This document shows positions 12,224-23,429 of a DNA stretch of 64,000 nt, piece by piece. This DNA comes from Gremmenia infestans (lineage: Eukaryota; Ascomycota; Leotiomycetes; Helotiales; Hamatocanthoscyphaceae): positions 1,240,001 through 1,304,000 of the forward strand of contig JAFEVB010000001.1 in the NCBI GenBank assembly GCA_032629725.1, given 5' to 3'. A model generated the notes under the pieces. It was not told the DNA's origin. It worked only from the letters and a program-made list of their open reading frames with translations, and did no database searches. The position numbers and the translations under genes were made by a program. Within the stretch, counting starts at the first letter, position 1, and each line of letters begins with the position of its first letter.

Positions 12224-12889
12224 ATGGCTTCTCAACACCAGGCCGCCGCGCGACAAGCTCAGGATATCACGATGAACCAATATGACTCGAACAGCCAAGG
12301 GTTTGAAGGCAAATCTGCCTGTGCCTCCAAATATTCTGGCAACCACGATTTCCAGGTTGAGGACCCCGCCGTATATGAAAATGACTTCGACGACAGCGGC
12401 TTCATGGATGGCGCTGAACCCGCCCAACCAGTCAGCAATTACAAAGACTTCATCCTCTTCCCGGACGATGAGCCATTTATTGACGAGGATGCCTCCATGA
12501 TATCAAACCATGGCTCCATCTACAACGGCATGAACAATGAGCGTGCCGCGTACATTGCAAAGTACACCTCGTTCAATTACGACGAGGAGAAACCAGTCAC
12601 CAGCTTCCGCGAAGCAGTTGCTGGTGCCATCGAACAGAGTGTGAGCGATGCCGTTGAAGAAGGCAAGCAGCCTCCAGTAGACCGACCTTCGTTATTCTCG
12701 AACTTCGAGTCCACCACTACGGGCCCGAGCATGCTCTCGCAGTGGGCAACGACCGACCACCGCCATGAAATGATCGCTTACCGCTACGAGCAACCACCGT
12801 ACCCTTCCGACCGTCTGCAACCACTTCCACAACCATCGCCAACAAAACGGCGACGGACGACGTCTGGAAAAGGACGCCGCAGACATTGA
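12224..12889 (+). CDS. Uncharacterised acidic protein with basic C-terminal tail
   Basis: Single-exon frame of 221 residues. Composition is polar and acidic (DFDDSGF, FPDDEPFIDEDAS) for most of its length, with a helix-like patch YNGMNNERAAYIAKYTSF and a strongly basic end SPTKRRRTTSGKGRRRH that could be a nuclear localisation signal. No domain is recognised. The start is the first ATG after a good leader intron, in the context CTCAGTATGG. Codon use resembles the neighbouring real genes and the frame has no overlapping competitor of comparable quality. A nuclear role is only inferred from the tail. Confidence 0.7.
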   Translation: MASQHQAAARQAQDITMNQYDSNSQGFEGKSACASKYSGNHDFQVEDPAVYENDFDDSGFMDGAEPAQPVSNYKDFILFPDDEPFIDEDASMISNHGSIYNGMNNERAAYIAKYTSFNYDEEKPVTSFREAVAGAIEQSVSDAVEEGKQPPVDRPSLFSNFESTTTGPSMLSQWATTDHRHEMIAYRYEQPPYPSDRLQPLPQPSPTKRRRTTSGKGRRRH

Positions 12890-15484
12890 CGAATGACGAA
12901 TGAATGAATGATTTTAATGTTTCGCTTGGTATTATTGTTTTGGTATAGGGATTATTTAGGTTTGGATTGCATAATGATACGTGCGGGCCACAGTACGAGT
13001 TACGATTTGATGTTCCCAGCTTGTGAAGGGAGTCATGCATGGCGTTGATATGATGGGAGCGCATACCGGTATTTGTCGCTGGTGCTAATACCCAAAAGTG
13101 TATTTGTTATTCATCACCATCCACAGAACGAAATTGATGGTTTCTTCGTTCAACTGCCTGCCTATAAACTACTGCTCAACCCCCTTAATCTTTCTTCCTA
13201 TTACCCAGCCACGATTCTCACTCAAATCTCCATTCTCACTTCCCCCATTCTAATCTCCCACGTAAACACAAAATTCCCTCCCCCTCGTCCCAACTCTTCA
13301 AGGGGTCTCGCGTGCAGTGAAATGAAACTCCCACCTATCCAAGCATCCGGTCCAACGCACCTTATTCATTCAACAGCGATCAATCCTTGCCCACGAGCCA
13401 GCTGGGCCTCTCACAGCGCACGCCTTCCCAACGATTCTATCCTATGCAGTCCTTCCCTTCCTTCCCCTCATTTTGCCACATCCCATCCCATCCCATCCCA
13501 TCATCCTGGCGCTCATCCCCCACCATGCCAATCAACCTTAATTTATCCTTCCTTATCGCTCCCGGCCCGCAACTTAGCTAAAATAGCGTGCGGCTCGGGC
13601 CATCACCGCCTTCCGTAGTAAACTACTCCCAGTACCGTTACTCATGATCCATCTTTGCCACTTTTTATCAATAGGTTGGTAACGACCCTTTCTTTTCGAT
13701 GCATAAGATGTTCTGTTTTTCACCCACGCCGCCGAATTCACTCGCACTCAGCATTCTTCTTCATTCCGAATCGACGTTTAAGAAGGAGTGAGGATTTATC
13801 GAGGTTTATTGTGTTTTAATTTTGTTTCTATATTAATAAGAGGCGCATTTTGTATACTCGAGATTACTGGGATTAAGTCAAGTAGTATATGTATGTCGAG
13901 ATTATGAGTTTATTGTTTTGTTATGGTAAGTCATCGGCCAGCTTACATCGCGAATAGAGAGAAGTCTTTCGTTTTTGAATCCCTCATATAGTTTTCGCTC
14001 TAATTGCTTGTTTAGAGGCAAGGGGATCACGTGATCATCCCAATTTCTGTTCATTCAAACACGCGAAAATCTAAGTATTCGCTGATAACATCATCATATT
14101 GAAAAAGGAGTACTCAGCTGGAGATTCAGAGTTAAGCTCACCTTTGTTCTTTGATGTATATGTGCGCAGTGTACTATCACGACAGCGGCTTTTCATACAC
14201 CGCAGCATAGTACCGAAACCCAGCTTGTTATCGATCTTCCGTTTCAGTCGGGTCCAGTCACTTGATCCTTTAGGACTACGTAGGGGAGCTTGAAGATTTA
14301 TAGCTTGGGTAAGTGCGAAACCAGAATTTGAATAAAGTTAGCGTGTCGTTATGGAGAGATTTTGATGGGTTTTAGTTAATTATTCTCTGCGATATAGCAT
14401 ATTAAAGCGGTATGTTCTTAAATCACTATTCAGAGAAATAATGAATGCCCTATATAATCTGATTAACTTATGACTTATTTCAATTTCCCCTCTGTTTCTA
14501 GCACGTACGAGCTATTAATGTTGAAGTTTAATAAGACTTCCAAGCCGTAGTAAGCGAGGCGAAGAGATTCGACCTTCATGGTCTAGAGAAATGACGGCTG
14601 GTGCAGCAGCAAGACGGAGACTTCCGAGGGGTCTATGACTCAATGCCTTTTTATTTCTTTTTAATGATATGTGTCTTATACTATCTAGACTTTCCCTAGA
14701 AACCTCAGCCTCTTACTTTTCTTCCGTTATTCGAAGCCTACCTACATTCAAATCATTGCATAGGTAGGTAGATATAGAAAAAGACTTCGTTTAGGAAAAA
14801 CTCGCTTGGGTGCTTGCAGACGCCACTTCACCACTTCCAAAAAATGTGAGAGAAGCAAAAAGTTCAGTGGGAGAGTTGAGCTCCGCACTTACGTCTTTCT
14901 TCAAGGGATCCCTTGGTGTGAAGTGTTGGCGCCTTCGGGGTTCGAAAGCGGCGCGAGTGGGTGTATTGACGGCATGTGAGGTGCTATCATTACAGCGAGT
15001 GGTCGGTTAAGACAAGTATGTGGAAATTAGTATTCAGAGCTTCCTACTCCTAGCCCAGTTGTGGGCGGGGGTTTTTGGTTTATTTCATGATATATACCCT
15101 CTGTACGATCGGCCATTTGATTGAGCGTTTGGCCGAGGTGGTTTCATATACTACCGGTAGCTGTGCTCATCACTTCTTAACAAACGGAGGTTTTCCTGAG
15201 CCTATGGCGAAGCCCTCAGTTAAGATGTAATGCACTCTAGGATACCTTCTTTACAGACTAAAAGAGTGCCGATACACAATGTATAGTTCTTGCTAACTTC
15301 GTATATTGAAGTGAGCGAGAGAGAGAAAGGAAGGTCCTCGCTAGCAAGTCCCCTAGTTATGTTAAATTCTCCGCGCGAGGCGCTTTTCGCGTGATGCGTG
15401 GAATGAACGCGCTCTCAATTTCTGATGTAAGCCATCTTTTATAGATCATATGAACCATCCTAGCTTGTGATTCCGGGAGTCTGA
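12890..15484. other. Long intergenic region with simple repeats
   Basis: No supported gene in 2.6 kb. A (CATCC)n-type microsatellite occurs at 13479-13504. From about 13800 the sequence becomes more AT-rich. Open frames are short and without protein character. Confidence 0.45.
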
Positions 15485-15493
15485 TTGTTCACA

Positions 15494-17036
15494 ATGCCTC
15501 ATTTTGTGTCGCATCCACAGTTTTCACTCACATCTGCAATACCAAGCAAGCGGAAGCATCCAGGCTATACTGATTTTGCTAAGAAATACTCCCATCCAAC
15601 TAGCCCCAGGCATGATTCCCTGATAGGTTTTGAGCCACTGAAGAGCGGGATCACTCCGCTAGAGCTAAAGCCTTACCCAAACATTCAAGACGTTGTTGAC
15701 TATTATGTCCTAGAAGAGTACCAATAGAAACTTCGCAGGTCCGAATTTCCACATAACCCGCAATACTAGGAGCTACAGTTAAAAAGAATAGGATTTACTG
15801 CCCAGCAGCTAGAAGAAGTGGAGGCGTTGGCCCCCTTAGTCAAAATACAATCCGACGAGCAACTCGATGGAATACCGATACATGCACTTCCAAGTAAGAA
15901 CCGGTGGGATCGCAAACCAAGAATGACGCACCTGCCGAAAATACCTATGATGAGGCCACTCACGGGATACTGGGAAGTGAGCGCTGAGGCCACATCCCAC
16001 GGTTAGGGGCTGACGGAATCTAGGTGAGCAATCCAATGATATGGGAAACAATTCTTCCAGCTCTACGCGTGGCATCATTGATTCTGATGCACGCTCTTAC
16101 ATATCCATGTTAATTTAGACTTTTTTTTTGCGTGCTGCATGCTGGCATTTTGGGAGCTTTAGGAGCCGGATGGCCCTTATAAGCTTTTGGCAGTCCGATT
16201 GACTGCAACTTTAACTTGACACATTATTAAGAGCCTTCCAAGAAGAATACTAACTTTCCGGTGTCAATAGGGTGGGATAAAAACCGCAGAATAGCAAAAA
16301 GACATGCTACTGAGATCTTGGTTCTATTTTCACATAGGTACGATACTTTGTTTTCCGGAATAGTCGAAGATATCCCAGATCACGAACTACCCCACAGTGC
16401 AGCGACAAGTACTTCTACCTACCGTAAGGTACTGCTGCGGCCTCCATTCTGCCAAGGCATGTCCATGGCAGCAATTGTTCAAGAGAAACTAAGAGCAGCC
16501 TCGGAAAACTTTGCATATCGTTTAACGATGGAAGATATTATCCCTTTAGTGGGTTACCGATAGGGGGCTCAAGTTTTGCATATGGATTAACTTCTTTTCA
16601 AGATATACACTGTGAGGATCATTTAGCATCTACCCCGCTCCCATCCCCTTTCCAATTCTTCAATTTCCGATACCAACAATCTTTTCGTTGAAGTCCTTGA
16701 AAACCTAGTGTCTTTTCAGATTGTCGAGCCTTTGTTAAGAACTAATCCCAAGCATACGACGGCCGAATGGGCAACTGACACATTTCATCTCGCGGTAGTC
16801 TTACTTCATCAGACTGCGGTAAATGAACTCACTTGGAATTCACACATGTCCAGAACACTAACAGTTGCTCGAACCAGCACTTCCTTTGGAAACAAGGGCC
16901 CGATTCTAGAAAACGAAACCAAGGTAATTCAAGACAAGAGCCTTACTTCGACACAGAGCCGGTCGCTGAGTTGTTCGTACTTATCTATATAACCTGCGAA
17001 TTCGACATTGATGAAGAACAGAGGCTTCTCGCTTGA
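15494..17036 (+). pseudogene. Decayed coding sequence, family unknown
   Basis: Protein-like stretches follow one another on the plus strand: PHFVSHPQFSLTSAIPSKRK and LELKPYPNIQDVVDYYVLEE, then after in-frame stops GFTAQQLEEVEALAPLV and RWDRKPRMTHLPKIPMMRP, and in another frame GWDKNRRIAKRHATEILVLF and RYDTLFSGIVEDIPDHELP. The first blocks stay in one frame with TAG stops at about 15725 and 15767. I do not recognise the family. The run of coding-like blocks on a single strand with stops between them suggests a relic, not a spliced gene, because no clean introns remove the stops. Confidence 0.4.
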
Positions 17037-17614
17037 GAATTCAGTAGGCTCACTGGCTTGGATTAATTGCTCGACTAATGAGACCAACGATCTCTGGTGG
17101 TCGTCCCCAGGAATTCGGCGCTGTAAGATGCCTCCAGTTTCTTTGGCTTCAAACTGAACCTCAGTCGACCATCTCAGGAGCTCTCTAATTCAGGTAGCCT
17201 TGCTGGGAGAGCCTTCAGGTAAGATGGATGCAACGCTGCTTATCTATAGTCTTCATACAAATGTGGAATGTCGCTGACTGGAATAGGTATGGTCCAAAAG
17301 GCATTATTAGATATACGAATAAAGTTCCTCTCCCGGTAAAGATGGTGTTGCCTGTGGACGTTGAGCATACATGTTCAGTCCAGTAGGGATACTTAAAAAT
17401 GGAGCGCATTTTCAGCTCAAATTGGGACGATGGTGAATGCTGCTAGGGGAGCTACATACAAAGATAGAAATGATGATCTGTAGCTTTTCATATGATGGAT
17501 GGAAATTGTACTAATGAAGCAAGGAGGAAAAGACAATTCGATTCTAATACCACAGACAACTTGGTTCAGATCAGACATGTGACGTATTTGTCATTTTTGT
17601 GGGTTGCTTCACGG
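17037..17614. other. Intergenic region
   Basis: No gene is supported. It contains the probable 3' untranslated region of the minus-strand enoyl-CoA hydratase gene. Confidence 0.45.
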
Positions 17615-18614
17615 TTACTTGTCCTTGAATACAGGTAGTCTTTTCTCCACAAAAGCAGCCATTCCCTCTGTTTTATCTTCCAATCCAAACGAACTGTAAT
17701 AGAGACTACGTTCAAGCATGAGACCAGCTTCAAGGTGTGTTTCCTCGGCTTTGCCAGTCAGTAATGAAGATTTCCGGACACCGAAAAAAACGAAACACAT
17801 ACCATTCAATATTGCCTGTTTTGCAAGTTTCACGACAGGTGCGGAGCGAGACGCAATCTTATCAGCCGCAGTCAGTGTCGCAGGCAACAATTCATCTGCA
17901 GTGAACACTTGTGCTACCAATCCAAAGCCATGTAGTTCTTTCCCAGTAACAGTCGCAGAAGTGAGAATCATATCCATGGCTTTTTGCTTCCCCAGGATCC
18001 GTGTAAGACGCTGAGTTCCACCTGCTCCGGGAATCGTGCCAACTGTTAGCTCGGGTAGACCGAACTTGGCATCCCCCGCAGCGTAGATGGTGTCGCACAT
18101 CATGGCTAGCTCGAAGCCGCCGCCGAGGGCAAAGCCGGCGACGGCTGCGATGATGGGCTTGCGCATTGAAGTCACTGCTTCGTTCAGGTTCTTGAGGTAT
18201 TGGATCTGGTGTGCTTCGGCGGTCGTGATGTGCAGCATCTCGCTCAGATCAGCTCCGGCTGGTGCTGTGTTAGCCATGATTCGAGATGAAAGGTTATTGA
18301 TTTAATCAACAGCAGCGAAGGTGTTTACACCGTTTCTAAAGTCTTACGATGATATACTCATGTTTGCCACTATCGTAATTAAATCAAGTCCTGCACATAC
18401 CGGAAAACGGGCCCGCGATTCTGCTCCCAGTCAAGATAACGACCTTGACCGTATCATCTTTTTCCACCATGTCAATAGCGGCGATTAAAGTGTCGATGAG
18501 CTTTTGGGACAAAGAGTTCCTCTTCTCTGGCCGGTTGAGTTTCAAGAGAGCGACGCCTGGAAGTCCATCTTGAACCTCAACCTGGACGAGTGAAGTTGCA
18601 CTCCAGAAATCCAT
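17615..18614 (-). CDS. Enoyl-CoA hydratase (crotonase family, spliced)
   Basis: Complement of 17615-17748, 17803-18258 and 18401-18614, 267 residues. Introns are 54 bp (GTATGT) and 142 bp (GTATGT, branch GCTAACA). The join at the first intron rebuilds the crotonase signature GPFSAGADL; the second joins KQAILN to AEETHLEAG. The oxyanion-hole block GFALGGGFELAMMCD contains the first catalytic Glu (121), and LPELTVGTIPGAGGTQRL the second (141), with the 20-residue spacing of mammalian ECHS1 Glu144/Glu164. The C-terminus FGLEDKTEGMAAFVEKR is also typical. The enzyme hydrates trans-2-enoyl-CoA in fatty acid or branched-chain amino acid oxidation. No clear mitochondrial leader or PTS1 signal is visible (it ends in FKDK), so location is open; an upstream leader exon is possible. 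Confidence 0.92.
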
Positions 18615-19575
18615 AATATTCTTGCTCCTGGGGTGACAGTGTCAAGTATTAATTAGGAAATAGTGTTTGCAAATGAAGGTGTGATATGTGAGTTACTTGA
18701 CAAGTTGAGCTGGGCTTTAGCATTGGCTTGTAAAAGTGGAAAATTCATACCCCTCCAACCCCGCAGTTTCACCGGTGTCGGCATAGACAGCCCGGAAAAA
18801 CATCCCTGTAACCACATTCGCATACACCATACTCGTAATACGGGACTGATGAGTTGCCAAATTGGTTGCTCGTTAATGATAAGTCGGTTTCTAAAGGGGA
18901 AGCAGAGTAGGCCTGCTGACTTCGAGGCATAGCACAGCACAGCAAAGTCACAGCCCCTGAAGAAATACGCTACAGTATAGTAAGCGAGAAGCGAGCCCTC
19001 TGCTCAACTATGTTAGCTTGGGTCCCCCTTTTTTACGGCATAGCATGCTAGGCATTAACATAGTACGCTATTTATTGACAAAGTACGCTAGTCATTGACA
19101 GATTACGCTAGTCATTGACATATTATAGGTAATGGTATGCAATTCCACGGCTCACATGTGGAGACGTCTGCTTACTCCGTAACCATTGGCTCTTCCATTT
19201 GAGTCAAGCCTCATATAGGGGAAAGCAAAGCTAGGCAGTGACAAGCAAAGCAAGACAATAACAAAATACAGGAAGCATGCTGTTGGAATTCGTTCCAAAA
19301 GCCACCATCTAAATTGAACAAGGTCCTTCTACATGAACAACTTATCAGCTATCGAACTGCGGGCAATTTGCATTGTATGTTGCCAATTCTTAGGTTGATC
19401 AAAGGTTACTATTGAGTTAGGGCTTTCCAATGCATCCCAGAAAATTAGACCAACAATGGTCAGGTATTTGAAGGCAGAACCAATATATAAACATCTTTAT
19501 TCTCTCTCTCAACCATGAATGCCAATTCAGACCTATGTCCTTCAAATCATAATTGCCACTTTCAACTACACTACT
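18615..19575. other. Intergenic region with short tandem repeat
   Basis: Upstream of the hydratase gene. It holds a four-unit tandem repeat (listed separately) and a weak candidate leader intron for the hydratase gene, with acceptor CACCCCAG near 18630 on the minus strand. No coding gene. Confidence 0.45.
19049..19128. repeat. 20-bp tandem repeat, four units
   Basis: Four consecutive 20-bp units with consensus TAGTCATTGACAAAGTACGC start at 19049, 19069, 19089 and 19109. Later units differ at a few positions only. No larger element is evident around it. Confidence 0.8.
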
Positions 19576-20370
19576 ATGGCAGAGGTCTACAATACTGATC
19601 GTTTCGCGGAACTTTACAACGAATCTCAAGCACCTCCCATAGATAATCTAGGTCTTGCAGCAAGACATATTGTAGCACTATTTGGGGCGAATAATGTCCC
19701 TGTCGCGTTCCTTGGGGGGTGGGCACTTTACCTGCGTGGCAGTGGATGATTAACCAATGATGTGGATATAACCGTTCGATGTACAATGGCACATTTGATT
19801 GAGGTCGTTAAGGTGCAGAAAACGTAAGGATTGCACAAAATCATTTGAATCTTAATTTCATTAACAACTATACAAGATTAAGCATCCCAGAACAGCATGG
19901 AGTAACTTCTGTTCAAAATTTTGTTCATACTGGTGGAGAATGGAATCCAGGATATACTGCTAAACCAATAAATATAGACATTATTATCAGTGGTAAGTAG
20001 AATTTTCCTAGAGTGCTACTGTTTGCGCTGTGCACGCTAAAAATTGAAGGGAACCTTGGTTCGCCCACGAAATCTACCTCATGGAACCGAATCCATTGTT
20101 CCTGTTCCCACAACCCAAGGAACTGATGCCGTTCAAGTCATTGATCTCCGTCAACAAATTGCCGCCCAGCTCTCAGCTTTCTCCAGTCGGGTATCTGAAA
20201 ACGACTATAACAACATCAATTTTCTGCTTGCTGCTAACGTTGATGCTATATTTGCTTTCAGTCATTGACTCAGTGATCAGCACCGACGGCGTTTTGTTGA
20301 AGAGCATGCTTCTAGGAATTCTTCTGAGCCAAGTTGGATAGATTACATCGAACGGCTCCTCAAACTCTGA
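19576..20370 (+). pseudogene. Nucleotidyltransferase-fold protein pseudogene
   Basis: From ATG at 19576 the frame reads DNLGLAARHIVALFGANNVP then AFLGGWALYLRGSG, a TGA at 19747-19749, and LTNDVDITVRC. The GGWALYLRGSG...NDVDI pattern matches a fungal family with a nucleotidyltransferase-like fold, in which Arg is normal where the TGA stands. A 53-bp intron (GTAAGG to ACAAG) fits after KVQKT, leading to FVHTGGEWNPGY and IDIIIS. A second intron (GTAAGT at about 19992) seems to need one base fewer at its acceptor to keep frame. The last part, VQVIDLRQQIAAQLSAFSS and RRRFVEEHASRNSSEPSW, is interrupted by TGA at 20266-20268. Two stops and a likely frame error make it a pseudogene. Confidence 0.65.
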
Positions 20371-20989
20371 TGGAACGGGTTCCTTACTTTTCAGCCGGTA
20401 AAGCCATGCAGCAGATTTATCTATTAATGAATGGATCAGTAACATTTTATTATGTTAAAAGGTCAAGCTAAAATACGTGAGACTTATTCTACATTTGCTA
20501 CACACATACTTTGTCCCTTTCAAGCCATATCTCGATCTCTCAACCATGGATCCTTAATACCGCGCAAACGAAATCGTGCCGCAAACAAGTTAACTGGTTG
20601 TTTAAAGTTAAGTTGCTTCTCTTTACCACGTACAGTATCTTCCCAAATCGTTTTCCGTCTTGCCACCGTAGTTTCGACTAGGTGCAAAATGTTCCATGAG
20701 CTTTGCGCACGTATTGCATCATTCTTCCACCTTGCCCAATTGGCATCAGTTGTACCACTGATGTGGAGGGAACAACACAACCGCGAGCTCTAGACTAGGA
20801 TCTGATTAAGCAATCATCATTATTCAATTAGAGAAATAAACTGTAGTGTATTAAGTGAGTGCGTAGAAAAGGATGGGGTTCTAAGATGCAGAAGATGCCC
20901 CTATTTGTAAGTGGTTGCAGCGCAGCTGCAACCCAATTCACGTGATTTTCGGGCGACGCGAGCCCCACTACAATATAAAGCACGATTCG
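20371..20989. other. Intergenic with coding-like minus-strand fragment
   Basis: On the minus strand at about 20520-20770 a frame reads WARWKNDAIRAQSSWNILHL and LFAARFRLRGIKDPWL. It looks protein-like but lacks a start and any partner exon; it may be a relic. The rest is non-coding. Confidence 0.35.
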
Positions 20990-21450
20990 ATACAACAATC
21001 ACTGGGCATAACTCCACTACTCAAGAATCCTCGAGGCCGCCCTCGAAAACACCCTAAGCCTATATTAACCGTGGAAAGGCGTAGGAGCAATGCAGGGTGT
21101 ATTACATGTAGAAAAAGAAAGAGGAAGGCCCTCTATCAAGACACTCTTACTCATGTGCACTAGGTACAGGTTGTGAGAACCGCAATATCATTTGCGAATG
21201 GGAACCCAAGATAATATGGCGAAGCAAGAAAGAAAAGGATAATGGAGAGGTAGAGGACCCTGTGCCTCAAGCCGGGGCTATCTTTGATTGGGTACTTCTT
21301 AAGCGGATGGGGGAAAGATCTACTACATGGGTTACTGTGTGGCATACAGGTCTTTCAAGAATGCTGGGAGATGAGCTTAGAAGGAGGGCAAGACAATACC
21401 ACTTGATTCTATTGCAGGTCAAATATTCAAATCGTTCTCGCGCGTCTTAA
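20990..21450 (+). pseudogene. Zn2Cys6 transcription factor remnant
   Basis: One frame carries an AT-hook-like GRPRKHPKP followed by RRSNAGCITCRKRKRK, the start of a fungal binuclear zinc cluster with two of six Cys. The frame then stops, and a second frame resumes at CENRNIICEWEPK, which resembles the end of the same cluster and its usual CEW continuation. The middle Cys pair is missing and no GT-AG intron joins the halves properly. Downstream the second frame stays open to 21450 (GAIFDWVLLKRMGERSTTWV). It is best read as a broken zinc-cluster regulator gene. Confidence 0.5.
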
Positions 21451-21683
21451 GTGATCGCTGTGTACTAGCCGTGACGCCGACCAGATTATTTTGTGAACCT
21501 GTTGACATACTTTGCTTGCACAGCAACATGCAGCACGCCGGCACGTGCTCTCCGTCTCTCGTAAAAGTCTCCAAATAAATTATATGAAATTGGATAAGAA
21601 TAGGCAGGTAGCATTGCTGTCCAAGCAAGGGGTACAAGCTGTTATTCAATCTGGCTATATGTAGTCATAGAACGAGCGCTTTG

Positions 21684-22616
21684 TTAATGCAGTCCCCAAG
21701 TTATCTCTCGTCTTGTCCAGATGTTCAAGCCAACCTTCACACCTCTCTCTACTTTCTGTCCTGCATGCATCGTTCGAGCATCTCCTGATCCATTCGAGTG
21801 TAGATTACGCCAGAATACTGCACTTCCAGGGATTGGTTTGATTGTGAGCGCCTCTGTACTGTTGCAGTCGACAAAGCGGCACCATTTATTGTCTTCAAGA
21901 GTCCAGTTGATAGCCAAGGCAGGAAACTCGGTTCCGCACATAGAGCAGTCTGCTTCTAGAATGGCAAAGATAGTGGTCTCTCGATTGGTTGTCTCATTGA
22001 CTTGCCTCGGATCTGGAGTCCAGTCGTAATGATGTTTGAAATGCTGGCCTTCTAGATACCTTGTGACCTGTAGAGATTCTATGTTTTCAACGCCAACATA
22101 TCCTTGAAATTCGGCGGCTCTCTTTTTAATACATTGGACAAGAAGATCATCTCCTGGTAAATATGCCGTTGAACTAGTTCTCCTATCTGAGAAGAGCACA
22201 GTCCCATTAGGTAGTACCACTTTGGAAAGCTCGTAGAAAGGCCTTTGAAATGGTTAGTATTTGGTCTATATACAAGCTCTCATTTAGTTTCCTTTAACTT
22301 ACACAATCTCCCTTAGGCGCTTGCTCTCTTGCAAAGTGATAAAGTTCTCAATGTGTAGGATAAGTGGATCGTAGGATAGTGTACGGATAGTATAATGCGG
22401 ATTTTGACAACCTCGAAGCAGCGGTTGGATACTGTGTTGTACGGCCGGTATAAATTGAAGAATGACTGCAAGGACAAGAATAGATAATGCCACGATACTA
22501 TGAACAAAATATCTTCTGGATGAAAGAAACCTGATCATTCTTCTAGGCCAAGCGGCCGTAGTACTAGAATTTCCTTTCATATTGACGTTTGTTGCCCTTA
22601 TTTCAAAATTATACAT
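21684..22616 (-). CDS. Prolyl 4-hydroxylase-type 2OG-Fe(II) oxygenase (spliced)
   Basis: Complement of 21684-22242 joined to 22303-22616, 290 residues. The 60-bp intron has GTAAGT and a perfect branch TACTAAC. The N-terminus carries a membrane helix at about residues 38-58 (FVHSIVALSILVLAVILQF), a type II anchor. The oxygenase core shows RTSSTAYLPGDD, then YLEGQHFKHHYDW, where His176 and Asp178 form the HxD pair, and the distal His264 (RTMHAGQKVERGVKVGLNIW) with Lys274 in the 2-oxoglutarate position. Spacing and the Y..G..F..H.D pattern match the P4Hc domain. It should hydroxylate proline or a related residue of secretory proteins in the ER or Golgi; the substrate cannot be told from sequence. 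The gene is intact although it sits next to the RIP-damaged block. Confidence 0.88.
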
Positions 22617-22758
22617 AGAAGAAGTGTTAGAATATTAGAGAAAGATCTTTCCAACGTTTGCTATATACCATGTTTCTTTATTACACTCGCTTGCCGCTAT
22701 GGAACTAAGTTTTGCTTAACCCCGCTAATACGAGGTAATCATTAAAACTTAAAATAAA

Positions 22759-22980
22759 GCGGATCATGGAACGATCCGTACCGTGTTATGTCTCTACCAA
22801 GCTAAGGAAGATTCTTTTAATATAGTAAGCCGGATCATGGGACGGTCTATACCATGTTCTTCAATTACTACGCTAAGTGAGTTTCTTTTAATATATTAAG
22901 CAAGATTATGGAACAATCCGTACTATGTGATACCTCTACCGCGCCGGAAGTTTTGTTTTAGTATATCAAGCTGGATTAGA
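22759..22980. repeat. Degenerate 70-bp tandem repeat, three units
   Basis: Units beginning GCGGATCATGG (22759), GCCGGATCATGG (22829) and GCAAGATTATGG (about 22899) each continue with a CCGTACCGTG-like segment and end in TTTTAATATA; a fourth start (GCTGGATTAGA) follows at 22970. Unit differences are mostly transitions, as expected after RIP. Confidence 0.7.
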
Positions 22981-23029
22981 GGGCATTGCTCTTCAGATTT
23001 TGTTGTACGGCCATCCTAGTTACATGCTC

Positions 23030-23309
23030 AAGATACTTCATCCTAGGCATAATTACTTCGTCACAGGCCAAACAGTTACGCCAAGAAATCTATAGCAGGG
23101 GGCTTAAGAAGGGTGGTAAACGCACCAAAGCAAGCCCTCCTTGCCCTGTCCTTCTTGGCGTAACTGTTTGGCCTGTGACGAAGTAACTCTCCAACAGAGG
23201 GGGAGTGGGGGGACATGCCAGGGGTGGTTTTCTATGGCAGCACCTATTAGCGGCACTCCTGTCTTCACACCCCTATTGGAGGGTTTATTATGCCTAGGAC
23301 GAAGTACTT
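23030..23309. repeat. Nested inverted repeats (foldback)
   Basis: A perfect 35-bp inverted repeat lies at 23053-23087 and 23152-23186 with a 64-bp loop. Outside it, 23030-23053 pairs imperfectly with 23287-23309 (core TCCTAGGCATAAT against ATTATGCCTAGGA). The whole can fold as a two-tier hairpin. This may be a foldback or MITE-like insertion at the edge of the AT-rich block. Confidence 0.7.
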
Positions 23310-23429
23310 TCTTGAGCAGTCTCGGCAGTTGTAGTATCAGCAGTCGTATGATAGTTTCACGCCTACTACAATGTACCCTCCCGCTCTGTATAAACTCTAA
23401 TTGGGATCTTAGGTAAAAGATCTAACAAG

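Noticed and set aside
13073..13618. 181-codon plus-strand frame
   Set aside because: Composition follows CT-rich and CATCC microsatellite DNA; no domain, no consistent start context.
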